Below, in pieces: positions 33,628 to 42,649 of a DNA stretch of 64,000 bases; the first letter of the stretch is position 1, and each line of letters starts with the position of its first letter. Under the pieces are notes generated by a model. That model was not told the DNA's origin. It did not search any database and saw only the letters and a program-made list of their open reading frames with translations. The DNA lies in the NCBI RefSeq assembly GCF_014621695.1, contig NZ_CP061281.1, forward strand, positions 1,364,001 to 1,428,000. The letters run 5' to 3'. The stretch is from Streptomyces xanthii (GTDB taxonomy: Bacteria > Actinomycetota > Actinomycetes > Streptomycetales > Streptomycetaceae). Made by a program: the position numbers and the translations under genes.

Positions 33628-33680
33628 GACTCACCCGCACCCGTACCCGTACCCGGCAACGGAGGGCACCCCTGCGGCGC

Positions 33681-34214
33681 TCAGCTCACATACGCCGAGA
33701 ACGCCTCGAACGCCCGCTCGTCGAAGACCACGAACCGGACCTCGTCCAGCCCCGCCCTGCCGGCTCCCAGAAAGTCCCGCACCGCCGTCACGGCGACCCG
33801 AGCCCCGTCCTCCAGGGGCCACCCGTAGATGCCGGTGGAGATCGCCGGGAACGCCACGCTCCGCGCCCCGAGCTCCCCGGCCACCCGCAGCGACTCCCGG
33901 TAGCAGGACTCCAGCACCGCGCTCCGGTCCTCCGAGGCGGACCAGCGGGGACCGACCGTGTGGATGACCCAGCGGGCCGGCAGCCGCCCCGCCGTGGTCG
34001 CGACGGCCCGCCCGGCCGGCAGTCCTTTCCCGTAGTGCGAGGCCCGCAGGGCGCGGCAGTCCGCGAGGATCTCCGGCCCGCCCTTGCGGTGGATGGCCCC
34101 GTCGACGCCGCCGCCTCCGAGCAGCGAGGAGTTCGCCGCGTTGACGACCGCGTCGACCTCCTGCTCGGTGATGTCGCCCCGTACGAGCGTGATCCGTGTG
34201 TCGCGTGTGTTCAT
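33681..34214 (-). CDS. Macro-domain O-acetyl-ADP-ribose deacetylase
   Basis: A 177-aa macro domain covering the whole protein. [22 protein letters not shown] near residues 26-47 is the ADP-ribose-binding and catalytic loop, with [10 protein letters not shown] near 135 as the second loop. The MacroD/YmdB type hydrolyses O-acetyl-ADP-ribose, the product of Sir2 enzymes, and mono-ADP-ribose on proteins. The ATG overlaps the stop of the FAD oxidoreductase (ATGA). Confidence 0.93.
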   Translation of the reverse strand: MNTRDTRITLVRGDITEQEVDAVVNAANSSLLGGGGVDGAIHRKGGPEILADCRALRASHYGKGLPAGRAVATTAGRLPARWVIHTVGPRWSASEDRSAVLESCYRESLRVAGELGARSVAFPAISTGIYGWPLEDGARVAVTAVRDFLGAGRAGLDEVRFVVFDERAFEAFSAYVS

Positions 34215-35632
34215 GACCGGTCCCTCAGTCTCCGCCAGACGGCCTTCGCCGCGTTGTGCCCCGACATGCCGTGCACGCCGGGGCCGGGCGGCGTGGACGA
34301 GGAGCAGATGAAGACCGCCGGGTGCGGGGTCGTGTACGGGGAGAGGGACAGCTTGGGCCGCAGGAGGACCTGGAGCCCGGCCGCGGCCCCGGCGGCGATG
34401 TCCCCGCCCACGTAGTTGGCGTTGCGCGCGGCGAGCTCGGGCGGCCCCATGGTCGCGCGGGCCAGCACGAGATCCCTGAACCCGGGTGCGAACCGCTCCA
34501 GTTGGCGCTCGATCGCGTCGGTCAGGTCCCCGTCCCACCCGTTCGGCACGTGCCCGTACGCCCAGAACGTGTGCTTGCCCTCGGGCGCCCGCGTCGGGTC
34601 GGCGAGGCTGGACTGCACGGTGATGAGGAACGGCGTCTCGGGCGCCCGCTCCCCGCCGGAGGCCTCCCGCAGCGCCCGCCCGATGTCGGAGCGGTACGGG
34701 CCGACCTGGACCGTGCCCGCGGACCGGGCCTCCTTCGCGGTCCACGGCACCGGCCCGTCGAGCGCGTAGTCCACCTTGAACACGCTGGCCCCGTACCGGA
34801 ACCGGTCGTAGTAGCGGCCGAGCCCCGCGATGCGCGCGAGGGCGGTGGGCGAGGTGTCGAAGACGTAGGCACGGGCCGGCGGCAGGTCGTCGAGCCGCTT
34901 GACCTCGTAGCCGGTGTGGATCTCGCCGCCGAGGTCCTTCAGGTACGCGGCGAGCGCGTCGGACACGGCCTGGGAACCGCCGCGGGCGACGGGCCAGCCC
35001 CGGGCGTGCGCGGCGAGGGCGAAGACGAGGCCGATGCCGCCGGTCGCGAGGCCGTTCAGCGGGGCGATGGTGTGCGCGGCGAGACCGGAGAAGAGGGCGG
35101 GCGCCCGCTCGTCGCGGAAGCGCCGCATGAGCCGGCTCGCGGGCAGCAGTCCGTTCACCCCGAAGCGGGCGAGGCCGACGGGGTCGCGGGGCAGCGAACT
35201 CAGCGGCAGCGACATGAAGTCCCGTACGAGGGTGTCCCAGCGGTGCAGGAGCGGCTCGACCAGGCGGCGGTACGGGCCCGCGTCGCGCGGCCCGAACGAG
35301 GCGGCGGTCTCCGCGACGGAACGGGACAGGACGGCCGCGGTGCCGTCGGGGAACGGGTGCGCCATGGGCAGGTCGGCATGCACCCACTCCAGGCCGTACC
35401 GGTCCAGCGGCATCGCCCTGAACGCCGGGGAGTTGATGCCGAGGGGGTGGGAGGCCGAGCAGGGGTCGTGGCGGAAGCCGGGGAGCGTCAGTTCCTCGGT
35501 GCGCGCTCCGCCGCCGATCGCGTCCCGCGCCTCGAACAGCGCCACGGAGAAGCCTCTCCTGGCCAGTTCGACGGCAGCGGTCAGCCCGTTCGGCCCCGCA
35601 CCCACCACGACGGCATCGAACATCGACGGCAC
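34211..35632 (-). CDS. Phytoene-desaturase-like FAD-dependent oxidoreductase
   Basis: A 473-aa flavoprotein. The dinucleotide-binding motif [23 protein letters not shown] is at residues about 5-27, followed by GGGARTEE, and a second signature near the C-terminus ([16 protein letters not shown]) is typical of the CrtI/NAD(P)-FAD family that includes retinol saturase-like and pyranoside oxidases. No carotenoid genes are nearby, so the substrate is unknown. The GTG start 35632 has GAAGGAG seven bases upstream; ATG 35623 is an alternative. It is coupled to the macro-domain gene. Confidence 0.85.
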   Translation of the reverse strand: MPSMFDAVVVGAGPNGLTAAVELARRGFSVALFEARDAIGGGARTEELTLPGFRHDPCSASHPLGINSPAFRAMPLDRYGLEWVHADLPMAHPFPDGTAAVLSRSVAETAASFGPRDAGPYRRLVEPLLHRWDTLVRDFMSLPLSSLPRDPVGLARFGVNGLLPASRLMRRFRDERAPALFSGLAAHTIAPLNGLATGGIGLVFALAAHARGWPVARGGSQAVSDALAAYLKDLGGEIHTGYEVKRLDDLPPARAYVFDTSPTALARIAGLGRYYDRFRYGASVFKVDYALDGPVPWTAKEARSAGTVQVGPYRSDIGRALREASGGERAPETPFLITVQSSLADPTRAPEGKHTFWAYGHVPNGWDGDLTDAIERQLERFAPGFRDLVLARATMGPPELAARNANYVGGDIAAGAAAGLQVLLRPKLSLSPYTTPHPAVFICSSSTPPGPGVHGMSGHNAAKAVWRRLRDRS

Positions 35633-35702
35633 CTTCGGACTCCTTCGTCAGCCGACGGCCACTGCCCGCCCAGGATATGCCGGGGTGCCGACAGCGCCGG
35701 GG

Positions 35703-36566
35703 TCAGGCCCCGGCCGAGAGCGCTCCCGCCACGCGCCGCGCGGTGGCGGCGTCCCGGGCCGCCGTGAAGGGCAGCACATTGCCGCCGGTCACGGCGAAGG
35801 GGACGCCCGCGCCGGTGAGGTGGGCGCCGCCCGCCTCCTCGACGAGGAGCAGCCCCGCGGCGTGGTCCCAGGCCAGCTCCCAACTGAACGCGGTGGCGTC
35901 GAGCGCGCCGCGGGCGACCGCGAGGTACTCCAGGCCGGCCGAGCCGCACGGGCGCGGCGCGAAGCCGTCCGCGCGCAGGCCGAGCAGGGCGCGCTTCTGG
36001 TCGTCCGTCGTGTAGTCGGGGTGCGAGGTGGCGATGCGCAGGTCCTCGCCGGGGGCCGGGGAACCGGCGACGAGCAGCTCGCCGTCGAGCCGGGCGCCGC
36101 GGCCGCGGACGGCGACGGCCATCTCACCGAGGGCCGGCGCGTACGTCCACGAGGCGAGGACGACACCGTCGAGGGCGAGGGCGACGAGGGTGCAGAAGCC
36201 GGGGTCGCCGTGGACGAACTGGCGGGTGCCGTCGACGGGGTCGACGATCCAGACGGGGGCGGAGCCGCGCAGCGCCTCGTACGTCGTCGGGTCGGCGGCG
36301 ACGGCCTCCTCGCCGACCACGACGGAGCCGGGCAGCAGGGCGGGCAGCTCGCGGGTGAGGTACTCCTCGGCGCGCTTGTCGGCGACGGTGACGAGGTCGT
36401 GCGGGGCGCTCTTCTGCTCGATCTCGTGGGCGGCGAGCTGCCGGAAGCGCGGGGTGATCTCGGCGGCGGCCGCGGCGCGGACGATGCGCTCGACGTCCGT
36501 GGCGAGCCGGTCGGTGACATGGCGGGACAGAAAGTCGTCGATGCTTTCCGTGATGGTTTCGATCAT
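35703..36566 (-). CDS. Inositol-monophosphatase/CysQ-like phosphatase
   Basis: A 287-aa magnesium-dependent phosphatase. The metal site is Asp63 (VADK), Glu86/87 (GEE), Asp109 and Asp112 (DPVDGTRQF) with a C-terminal WDHAAG; these are all the IMPase family ligands. Actual substrates may be inositol phosphate, histidinol phosphate or 3'-phosphoadenosine nucleotides. It has no partner genes that decide this. The ATG has GGAGG almost touching it, an unusually short spacing. Confidence 0.88.
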   Translation of the reverse strand: MIETITESIDDFLSRHVTDRLATDVERIVRAAAAAEITPRFRQLAAHEIEQKSAPHDLVTVADKRAEEYLTRELPALLPGSVVVGEEAVAADPTTYEALRGSAPVWIVDPVDGTRQFVHGDPGFCTLVALALDGVVLASWTYAPALGEMAVAVRGRGARLDGELLVAGSPAPGEDLRIATSHPDYTTDDQKRALLGLRADGFAPRPCGSAGLEYLAVARGALDATAFSWELAWDHAAGLLLVEEAGGAHLTGAGVPFAVTGGNVLPFTAARDAATARRVAGALSAGA

Positions 36567-36676
36567 GCCTCCATGAGAACACGCCCCGCTGACATCGCGT
36601 TCCCGCGGGGTGAACCGGCGGTGGAATCGCCTTGAAATCGCGGTTCCACCGCCGACCCGTCCCGTGCCCGCGGCGG

Positions 36677-38524
36677 TCAGCGTCCGACGGCGTAGCCCTG
36701 CATGCCGCGCGGGTTCGCGGCGGCCGACAGGACTCCGGTGCGCGGGTCGCGGGCCACGGCGCACAGCCGGCCCTCGGACCAGGCGTCGCCGACGGTCACG
36801 TCGTGGCCGCGCCGGCGCAGCTCGGCGACGACCTCCGCGTCCGTGCGGGACTCGACGGTGACCGATCCCGGGCGCATGCCGCGCGGGAAGAAGGAACCGG
36901 GGAAGGAGTCGTTGTGCCAGTTCGGGGCGTCGATCGCGCCCTGGAGGTCGAGCCCTCCGCGCACACGGTCGCGCAGCGCCACCGCGAGGAAGAAGTGCAC
37001 CTGCCACTGGTCCTGCTGGTCGCCGCCGGGCGTGCCGAACGCCATGACGGGGACGCCGTCCTTGAGGGCGAGCGAGGGGGTGAGCGTGGTGCGGGGGCGG
37101 CGGCCCGGGGTCAGCGAGTTCGGCAGGCCCTCCTCCAGCCAGGTCATCTGGAGCCGGGTGCCGAGCGGGAAGCCGAGCTCGGGCACGACGGGGTTGGACT
37201 GGAGCCAGCCGCCGGAGGGGGTCGCGGCGACCATGTTGCCCCAGCGGTCGACGATGTCGAGGTGGCAGGTGTCGCCGCGGGTCAGTCCGTCCTCGCGCAC
37301 GTCGGGCTCGCCCGGCACCGGGGACGTCGGGCTCTTGGCGACCGTCGGTTCGCCGGCGCCCGCGACGCCCGGCACGTCGAACTCGCCCGCTCCGGAGGCC
37401 ACCGCGAGGGCGTGCGCGCTCAGCCGCGGCTCCTCCCCCAGCGGACTGCCGGGGCGCAGTTCGTACGAGGCCTTCTCCGGGTCGACGAGGGCGCGCCGGG
37501 CGGTGTTGTAGGCGTCGGACAGGAGGGCGTCGACGGGGACCTCGGCGGCGTCCCCGTACCAGGCCTCGCGGTCGGCCATCGCGAGCTTGCAGCCCTCGAC
37601 GAGCAGGTGGACCCAGTCGGCCGAGCCGTACGCGGGCAGTTCGGGCGGGAGCAGGGCGAGCTGCTGGAGGAAGGCCGGGCCCTGGCTCCAGCCGGCGGCC
37701 TTGCACAGGGTCCAGCCGCGCCAGTCGTAGGTGGCGGGCGCCTCGTAGGACGCCTCCCAGGAGGCGAGGTCGGCGGCGGTGAGGGTGCCGGTGTGGCGGG
37801 CGCCGCTGGTGTCCAGGGTGGGGCGGCCCGCCTGCCGGACCAGGGCCTCGGCGATGAAGCCCTCGCGCCAGAGGCGCCGGGCGGCCTCGATCCGGGCCTC
37901 GCGTCCGGCTCCGCCCGCCTCCTCCTCGGCCTCTTCCACGAGCCGCTGCCAGGTGGCGGCGAGCTGCGGGTTGCGCAGCAGTTCGCCGGGGCGCGGGGGC
38001 GCGCCGTCGACGAGGTAGATCTCGGCGGAGGACGGCCATTCGGTCTCGAACAGTTCGCGCACCGTCGCGACGGTCTCGCCGACCCGCTCGACGGGGGCGT
38101 GGCCGTCGCGCGCGTATCCGATCGCGTACGCGAGGACGTCGGCGAGCTCCATGGTCCCGTGGTCGCGCAGGAGCAGCATCCAGGCGTCGAAGGCTCCGGG
38201 GACGGCGGCCGCGAGGGGGCCGGTGCCGGGGACCAGGTCGAGGCCGAGGGAGCGGTAGTGGGCGACGGTGGCGCCGGCCGGGGCGACCCCCTGTCCGCAC
38301 AGCACACGGACCTCGCCGCCGGCCGGGGCGAGGATGATCGGCACCTCGCCCGCGGGCCCGTTCAGGTGCGGCTCGACGACGTGCAGCACGAAGCCCGCGG
38401 CGACCGCGGCGTCGTACGCGTTGCCCCCGCGCTCCAGGACCGCCATCGCGGACTGGGAGGCGAGATAGTGCGTGGAGGACACCATGCCGAAGGTGCCCTG
38501 CAGAGTCGGCCGGGTCGTGAACAA
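36677..38524 (-). CDS. Gamma-glutamyltransferase, cytoplasmic type
   Basis: A 615-aa Ntn-hydrolase proenzyme without a signal peptide. The processing Thr is residue 419 (GDTCHLDIVD; the usual TTH reads TCH), followed by WGNMVAATPSGGW and LTPGRRPRTTLTPSLAL. The TTG start 38524 is favoured by GAGGAG five bases upstream and gives the N-terminus LFTTRPTLQGTFGMVSS. Substrates may be glutathione-like or gamma-glutamyl compounds, or oxamate-type amides in this branch. A second, secreted GGT (60048-61862) shares only the core motifs. Confidence 0.87.
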   Translation of the reverse strand: MFTTRPTLQGTFGMVSSTHYLASQSAMAVLERGGNAYDAAVAAGFVLHVVEPHLNGPAGEVPIILAPAGGEVRVLCGQGVAPAGATVAHYRSLGLDLVPGTGPLAAAVPGAFDAWMLLLRDHGTMELADVLAYAIGYARDGHAPVERVGETVATVRELFETEWPSSAEIYLVDGAPPRPGELLRNPQLAATWQRLVEEAEEEAGGAGREARIEAARRLWREGFIAEALVRQAGRPTLDTSGARHTGTLTAADLASWEASYEAPATYDWRGWTLCKAAGWSQGPAFLQQLALLPPELPAYGSADWVHLLVEGCKLAMADREAWYGDAAEVPVDALLSDAYNTARRALVDPEKASYELRPGSPLGEEPRLSAHALAVASGAGEFDVPGVAGAGEPTVAKSPTSPVPGEPDVREDGLTRGDTCHLDIVDRWGNMVAATPSGGWLQSNPVVPELGFPLGTRLQMTWLEEGLPNSLTPGRRPRTTLTPSLALKDGVPVMAFGTPGGDQQDQWQVHFFLAVALRDRVRGGLDLQGAIDAPNWHNDSFPGSFFPRGMRPGSVTVESRTDAEVVAELRRRGHDVTVGDAWSEGRLCAVARDPRTGVLSAAANPRGMQGYAVGR

Positions 38525-38663
38525 GAAGGCTCCTCGTGCTGCGCGGCGGCGTGCGGCGAACAAGCGGAACGTATGGCTCGTCCCCCGTGCGCGACAAGGG
38601 ACGTGTCCGGATCCCGGACCGTCTCGCCGCGCCGGCCGGGCGCGGTGCCGGCAGGGCCTCCGG

Positions 38664-39068
38664 TCAGCTGTCGACCCAGCCGTGCTTGCGGCCGTTCTGC
38701 ACCAGTTCGCGGCGCACGGCGAGGATCTGCTCGCCGGTGAGGGAGGGGGCCGCGCGCAGCAGCAGCTCGGTGATCTCGTTCGTGAACTCGTCGACGCGCA
38801 GCACGTCGCACAGGACGTCGTCGCCCTCGGCGGCCGTGTGCCGGCCCGGGGCCGGGGCGGTCGCGCCCTCGGCGAGGCGCACGGACGAGGCCTTGGGGCC
38901 GCGGTCGCCGTCCTCGATCTCGAACTCGACCTTCAGGCCCGTGCGCAGATACGACTCGGGGATGAGGAGATCGTTCACGTGCAGGAAGACGTCCTCGCCG
39001 CCGTCGTCCGGCGCGATGAACCCGTACCCGCGCTGTCCGTCGAAGCGCACCACTCGACCGGCCGTCAT
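38664..39068 (-). CDS. Cold-shock domain protein with C-terminal extension
   Basis: A 134-aa nucleic-acid-binding protein. Residues 1-67 form the CspA-type OB fold with RNP1 RGYGFIAPDD and RNP2 VFLHVND. A further 60 residues (about 70-134; DEFTNEITELLLRAAPSLTGEQILAVRRELVQNG) are probably helical and are absent from classical 67-aa cold-shock proteins. Streptomyces has several such two-part CSDs. The ATG 39068 follows a GGGGGTGG stretch. Confidence 0.88.
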   Translation of the reverse strand: MTAGRVVRFDGQRGYGFIAPDDGGEDVFLHVNDLLIPESYLRTGLKVEFEIEDGDRGPKASSVRLAEGATAPAPGRHTAAEGDDVLCDVLRVDEFTNEITELLLRAAPSLTGEQILAVRRELVQNGRKHGWVDS

Positions 39069-39171
39069 GCCGACCACCCCCAACCACCTCGGCGGACCAG
39101 CCGTCCGTGTCCGCACCGATTTCTGCGGATCCTAGCGGGCCCGGTCCCGGGTGTGCGTCAGGGCGGGGGTG

Positions 39172-39708
39172 TCACGCGGGCTTCCAGGCGGTGGTACCGA
39201 GCTTCCCGGTGCTGCCGAGGTCGAAGGGCGCGTACGGGGTGAGCGTGGTCGTGCCGCGGCCGAGGCCCGGGTCGATCCTGGCGTGGGGCGCGGTGACGGG
39301 GGGCCGGGTCAGGTCGTCGTAGGTGTTGCGCCAGACGAGGCTGGTGACGGCGCCGGCGTGGGGGCGCACGGTGATGCGGTGCGGGCCGTTGTCGCGGATG
39401 CCGGTGGTGATCTCGTCGGTGCCTTCGAGGACGGTGACGTGCTCGACGGGCTCGCCGTCGGCGTCGAGCAGGGTCAGGCGCGGGTAGCCGTTCAGCTCGA
39501 CGGTGGTCCGGCCGCAGTTGGTGAGGGTGACGCTCAGGGCGCGCAGGCCCGCGGCCGCCTCGGTGCGCCCCGTGGTCAGCCGGATGCCGGAGTCGGGGCA
39601 GGGGCGGGTGCTCGGCGCCACCTCGATGGTGTCGGGCCGTGCGGCGCTGTCGCAGCCCGCCAGGAGCAGCGCTGCCGCGGCGAGCGAGGCGAGGCGTCGG
39701 GTCGTCAT
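39172..39708 (-). CDS. DUF4232-type lipoprotein
   Basis: A 178-aa lipoprotein. The lipobox LLAGC (Cys19) follows a short Arg-Arg-containing signal. The mature part has a beta-sandwich pattern, with Cys37 and Cys65 likely to be disulfide-linked (CPDSGIRLTTG; LTNCGRTTVELNGYP), as in DUF4232 proteins. It is anchored outside the cell membrane. Function unknown. Confidence 0.85.
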   Translation of the reverse strand: MTTRRLASLAAAALLLAGCDSAARPDTIEVAPSTRPCPDSGIRLTTGRTEAAAGLRALSVTLTNCGRTTVELNGYPRLTLLDADGEPVEHVTVLEGTDEITTGIRDNGPHRITVRPHAGAVTSLVWRNTYDDLTRPPVTAPHARIDPGLGRGTTTLTPYAPFDLGSTGKLGTTAWKPA

Positions 39709-39717
39709 GCGGTGATC

Positions 39718-39816
39718 CTACGGAGCGCTGCCGGCGCCCCGGGTCCGGGCGGTGACGAGGCCCGACTCGTAGGCGAACACGACGAGTTGGGCGCGGTCGC
39801 GGGCGCCGAGCTTGGT
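39718..39816 (-). pseudogene. Truncated 3' end of a LuxR-family response regulator gene
   Basis: Read on the minus strand, this encodes only about 33 residues, ending TKLGARDRAQLVVFAYESGLV plus a short tail and TAG. This is the last helix and C-terminus of NarL/LuxR-type regulators; compare the intact regulator at 58100, which ends in LFTKLAARDRVQLVIMAYELGLV. No receiver domain or recognition helix precedes it; similarity stops abruptly at about 39816. A remnant is therefore more likely than a functional gene. Confidence 0.6.
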
Positions 39817-39828
39817 CATGGCGCTGTC

Positions 39829-40116
39829 CGTCCACTCCATCAACCGGATCGTGTCGGCGCTGACCAAGGACCGGCTGCCGAGCACGCGCCGGGCGCCTCG
39901 CTCCCGCTCCAGGACGCGCCGGGCGCCGCTCCCGCGCGGGCGGCGGGGCACCACCCTCGGGGCCGCCCACGACGCGCTGCGCACCGCCGCGACGAAGGGT
40001 GCACGGACCACTGTCTGGTGCACCTGATCGCGTACGGCGCGTTCGCCGCCGTCGACCGGATCGAGTCGGCGCTGCCGGTGCAGGCGCTGCTGTCCGCGGA
40101 CGATGCCGCAGTGTGA
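39829..40116 (+). pseudogene. Probable frameshifted small gene next to the LuxR remnant
   Basis: The first frame reads MALSVHSINRIVSALTKD and runs to a stop at 40027. A second frame, offset by one base from about 39998, continues as GCTDHCLVHLIAYGAFAAV, then DRIESALPVQALLSADDAAV and a TGA at 40116. One missing G in the GGG at about 39997-39999 would join them. A duplicated 14-mer ACGCGCCGGGCGCC in the middle and Arg-rich translation suggest further decay. No family is recognised; it could also be chance coding in GC-rich DNA. Confidence 0.35.
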
Positions 40117-40203
40117 TGCGGATGTGACGGAAGTGGGCGTATACCCGCGCGGCAACTCGTGTGAGACTGACGTCCCCCACCCCCCGACGTAAGGACGTAC
40201 ACC

Positions 40204-40869
40204 GTGCGTTCTCTGCCGCTCCCGGTCGCCCTGACCGTCCGGCTGCTGCCCGTCGCCGTGCTCGCCTGTGCCGGCTGGGCGTACTCCACCGGCCCGATGT
40301 CCCCGCCGCACGACACCGAGAACAAAGCGGCGCCGCAGTCATCGGCGCCGCGGAGTCCCAGTGCCAAGGTGGCGGCCAAGACGTACGCCGAGCCGCCCGT
40401 GCCGTGCGGCACCGTGACCGCGAAGACGGTCGCGGCGCTGGTGCCGGGGGCGAAGGCGGCGGGCAAGGAGCTGTCGGCGACGGACGCGAAGGTGCGGCGC
40501 GGCTGCTCGTGGAGCGCCCTGAAGGGGTACGACTACCGCTGGCTGGACGTCACCTTCGAGGTGAAGGGCTCCGACGCCCTGGCCAAGCAGCTGTTCGCCT
40601 CCGCCGGGGAGGCCGCCGGGGCCGACTCCGGCGCGAAGGCGCAGGACATCGGGGACGAGGCCCGGCTGACGACCGAGCTGATGAAGAAGGACGGCCAGGA
40701 GACCCGGGAGGCCGTCGTCGCGGTGCGCAAGGGGAACGTCCTGGTGACGGTCACCTTCAACGGCAGCGACTTCGAGTCCAAGGGCGCGCCGTCGGCCGAC
40801 ACCATGACCGGGGGCGCGATACAAGCGGCGCGGGACGCGGTCGCCGGGCTCGGCTCCGGCAAGGGCTGA
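40204..40869 (+). CDS. Secreted or lipid-anchored protein, DUF3558-like
   Basis: A 221-aa exported protein. The GTG start follows AAGGA. The N-terminal hydrophobic segment (about 5-25) ends LACAG, a weak lipobox. The mature domain carries two separated cysteines (VPCGTVTAKTVAALVPG and RRGCSWSA), the pattern of DUF3558-type lipoproteins, and a KNVLVTVTFNG strand near the end. Function unknown. It converges on the VOC gene. Confidence 0.72.
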   Translation: MRSLPLPVALTVRLLPVAVLACAGWAYSTGPMSPPHDTENKAAPQSSAPRSPSAKVAAKTYAEPPVPCGTVTAKTVAALVPGAKAAGKELSATDAKVRRGCSWSALKGYDYRWLDVTFEVKGSDALAKQLFASAGEAAGADSGAKAQDIGDEARLTTELMKKDGQETREAVVAVRKGNVLVTVTFNGSDFESKGAPSADTMTGGAIQAARDAVAGLGSGKG

Positions 40870-40896
40870 GCGAGCCCGGTCGTCCGGTCGTCCGGT

Positions 40897-41526
40897 TCAG
40901 GGTGCCGCGGTGAGTGAGGCGGTCTCCCAGGCGAAGCCGTCGGGGTCGGTGAACGGGCCGCCCGTGCCGCCGAGCACGACGCGGTGCGAGCCGGAGCCGT
41001 CGGCGGGCACCCCGGCGTCCTTGGCGAGGGCGGACCGCTTGTAGAGGGCGAGCTTGACGGTGCCGGGCGCGGCGGTGAACTCGACGTACTTGCCGCCGAA
41101 GCTCTTGGCCACCGCGAGGCCCTGTTCCACGTAGAACTGCTTGCTGGCCTTGACGTCCTCGACCCCGAGCAGGAGCACGACGTCGTCGATCGCGCCCGTG
41201 GCGGGTCCGGTGTTCTTCTTCGCCGAGCTGGCGAGCTTCCAGATGGTGCCGTCGGGGGCCCGGACGACGCCGCCGTAGCCCCAGAAGGACTTGCCGGCGG
41301 GCTTGAGCGCGGTGGCGCCGGCGGCGAGGGCGGCCTCGAAGAGACGGTCGACGTCGGCGGGCTGGGCGGCGGTCAGCGACAGCGTGAAGCCGCGGAACCC
41401 GTCGCTCGGGGCCTCGGCCGCGCGGACCCGGATCTGCTCCGGGTCGAGGCCGAAGGCGCTGGTCAGGAAGGTGGCGGCGGACGCGGGGTCGGTCGCTTCG
41501 ATGGTGAGGGCTGCGAGGGAGTTCAT
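40897..41526 (-). CDS. VOC (glyoxalase/bleomycin-resistance) family protein
   Basis: A 209-aa protein of two beta-alpha-beta-beta-beta repeats (about 5-95 and 105-205; FLTSAFGLDPEQI, QFYVEQGLAVAKSF, GGTGGPFTDPDGFAWE). Typical metal ligands are partly missing, so an enzymatic or simple binding role is open. The ATG 41526 is chosen; GTG 41535 is also in frame. It starts 10 bases after the sensor kinase stop and is probably the last gene of that operon. Confidence 0.8.
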   Translation of the reverse strand: MNSLAALTIEATDPASAATFLTSAFGLDPEQIRVRAAEAPSDGFRGFTLSLTAAQPADVDRLFEAALAAGATALKPAGKSFWGYGGVVRAPDGTIWKLASSAKKNTGPATGAIDDVVLLLGVEDVKASKQFYVEQGLAVAKSFGGKYVEFTAAPGTVKLALYKRSALAKDAGVPADGSGSHRVVLGGTGGPFTDPDGFAWETASLTAAP

Positions 41527-41536
41527 GCGCTTCACG

Positions 41537-42649
41537 CTAGGCGGGCAGGTGTGGTCCGTGCTTCTCGATTCCTGACCGGATCGGCAGCCGGACCATGACG
41601 AGGAGGCCGCCGGTCGGGCGCGCGGTGAGGTCGAGGGTGCCGTCGTGGGCGCGGACGACGCTGTGCACGATGGCGAGGCCGAGGCCGACCCCGGGGTGTT
41701 CGCCGGTGCGGACGCGTTCGGTGCCGCGCTGGAAGGGTTCGGTGAGGGTGGGCAGCAGATCCGCGGGGACCGGGCGGCCGGTGTTCTCGACCGTCAGCAC
41801 GCTCGTGTCACCGTCCTGCGCGGTGTGGACCGTCACGGTGCCGCCGGTGGGGAGGTTGTGCACGACCGCGTTCTGGACCAGGTTCGTCGTCATGCGGAGC
41901 AGGAGTTCCGGGGAGCCGTCGGTGCGGGTCGGCGAGCCGGTGACGTCGAGGGTGGTGCCGCGCTGTTCGGCGAGCGGGAGCAGCGTCTCGACGGCCTCCT
42001 CGGCGACGAGGGAGAGGTCGACACGTTCGCGGGTGACGTGACCACGGTCGCTGCGGCTGAGCAGCAGGAGGGCCTCGGTGAGGTCGATCGCGCGGGTGTT
42101 GACGGACTGCAGGCGCGCGAGGACCTCCTCCCTGTCCCGGGTGGGGTCGCGGCGGGCGACGTCGAGGAGGGTCTGGGTGACGGCGAGCGGGGTGCGCAGC
42201 TCGTGCGAGGCGTTCGCGGCGAACCGCTGCTGTTCGGCGACGTGCGACTCGAGCTGTTCGAGCATGGCGTCGAAGGTGTCGGCGAGTTCGCGGAACTCGT
42301 CCTGACGGTCCGTCATGTGAATGCGGTGGGACAGGGATCCGGTCCCGGCGGTGCGTGCCGCGTCGGTGATCCTGGTGAGCGGTGCGAGCATCCGTCCGGC
42401 GAGGAGCCAGCCGCCGACGAGGCCCAGGACGAGCAGGCAGCCCATCGCCACGGCGGCCCGGGGGAAGAAGATGCGGACGAGCAGGTAGCGGTTGGGCGAG
42501 ATCCCGAGCAGGCCCTTGTCCTTGTCCGGGACGTAGCGCAGCAGGTACATCCACACCACGGCCATCAGGAGGGCGCCCGCGACGGCGAGGAACCCGGCGT
42601 AGCTCAGGGTGAGCTTCATCCGGGCGCTGAGTCGGGGGCGCCTAGCCAT
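41537..42649 (-). CDS. Sensor histidine kinase
   Basis: A 370-aa membrane sensor kinase. Transmembrane helices lie at about 14-36 and 62-86 around a short extracytoplasmic loop (about 37-61); then HAMP (about 87-140), HisKA with His149 in NASHELRTPLAVT, and HATPase with N-box NLVQNAVVHN and GVGLGLAI. The short sensor loop fits envelope-stress or small-signal sensing. The ATG overlaps the stop of the response regulator by eight bases. It is co-expressed with VanZ-like and VOC genes. Confidence 0.92.
   Translation of the reverse strand: MARRPRLSARMKLTLSYAGFLAVAGALLMAVVWMYLLRYVPDKDKGLLGISPNRYLLVRIFFPRAAVAMGCLLVLGLVGGWLLAGRMLAPLTRITDAARTAGTGSLSHRIHMTDRQDEFRELADTFDAMLEQLESHVAEQQRFAANASHELRTPLAVTQTLLDVARRDPTRDREEVLARLQSVNTRAIDLTEALLLLSRSDRGHVTRERVDLSLVAEEAVETLLPLAEQRGTTLDVTGSPTRTDGSPELLLRMTTNLVQNAVVHNLPTGGTVTVHTAQDGDTSVLTVENTGRPVPADLLPTLTEPFQRGTERVRTGEHPGVGLGLAIVHSVVRAHDGTLDLTARPTGGLLVMVRLPIRSGIEKHGPHLPA

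Noticed and set aside
39151..39800. Upstream part of the plus-strand frame leading into the decayed gene
   Set aside because: It is antisense to the DUF4232 lipoprotein gene. Only the last part (about 39998-40116) looks protein-like, so it was kept within the pseudogene call.
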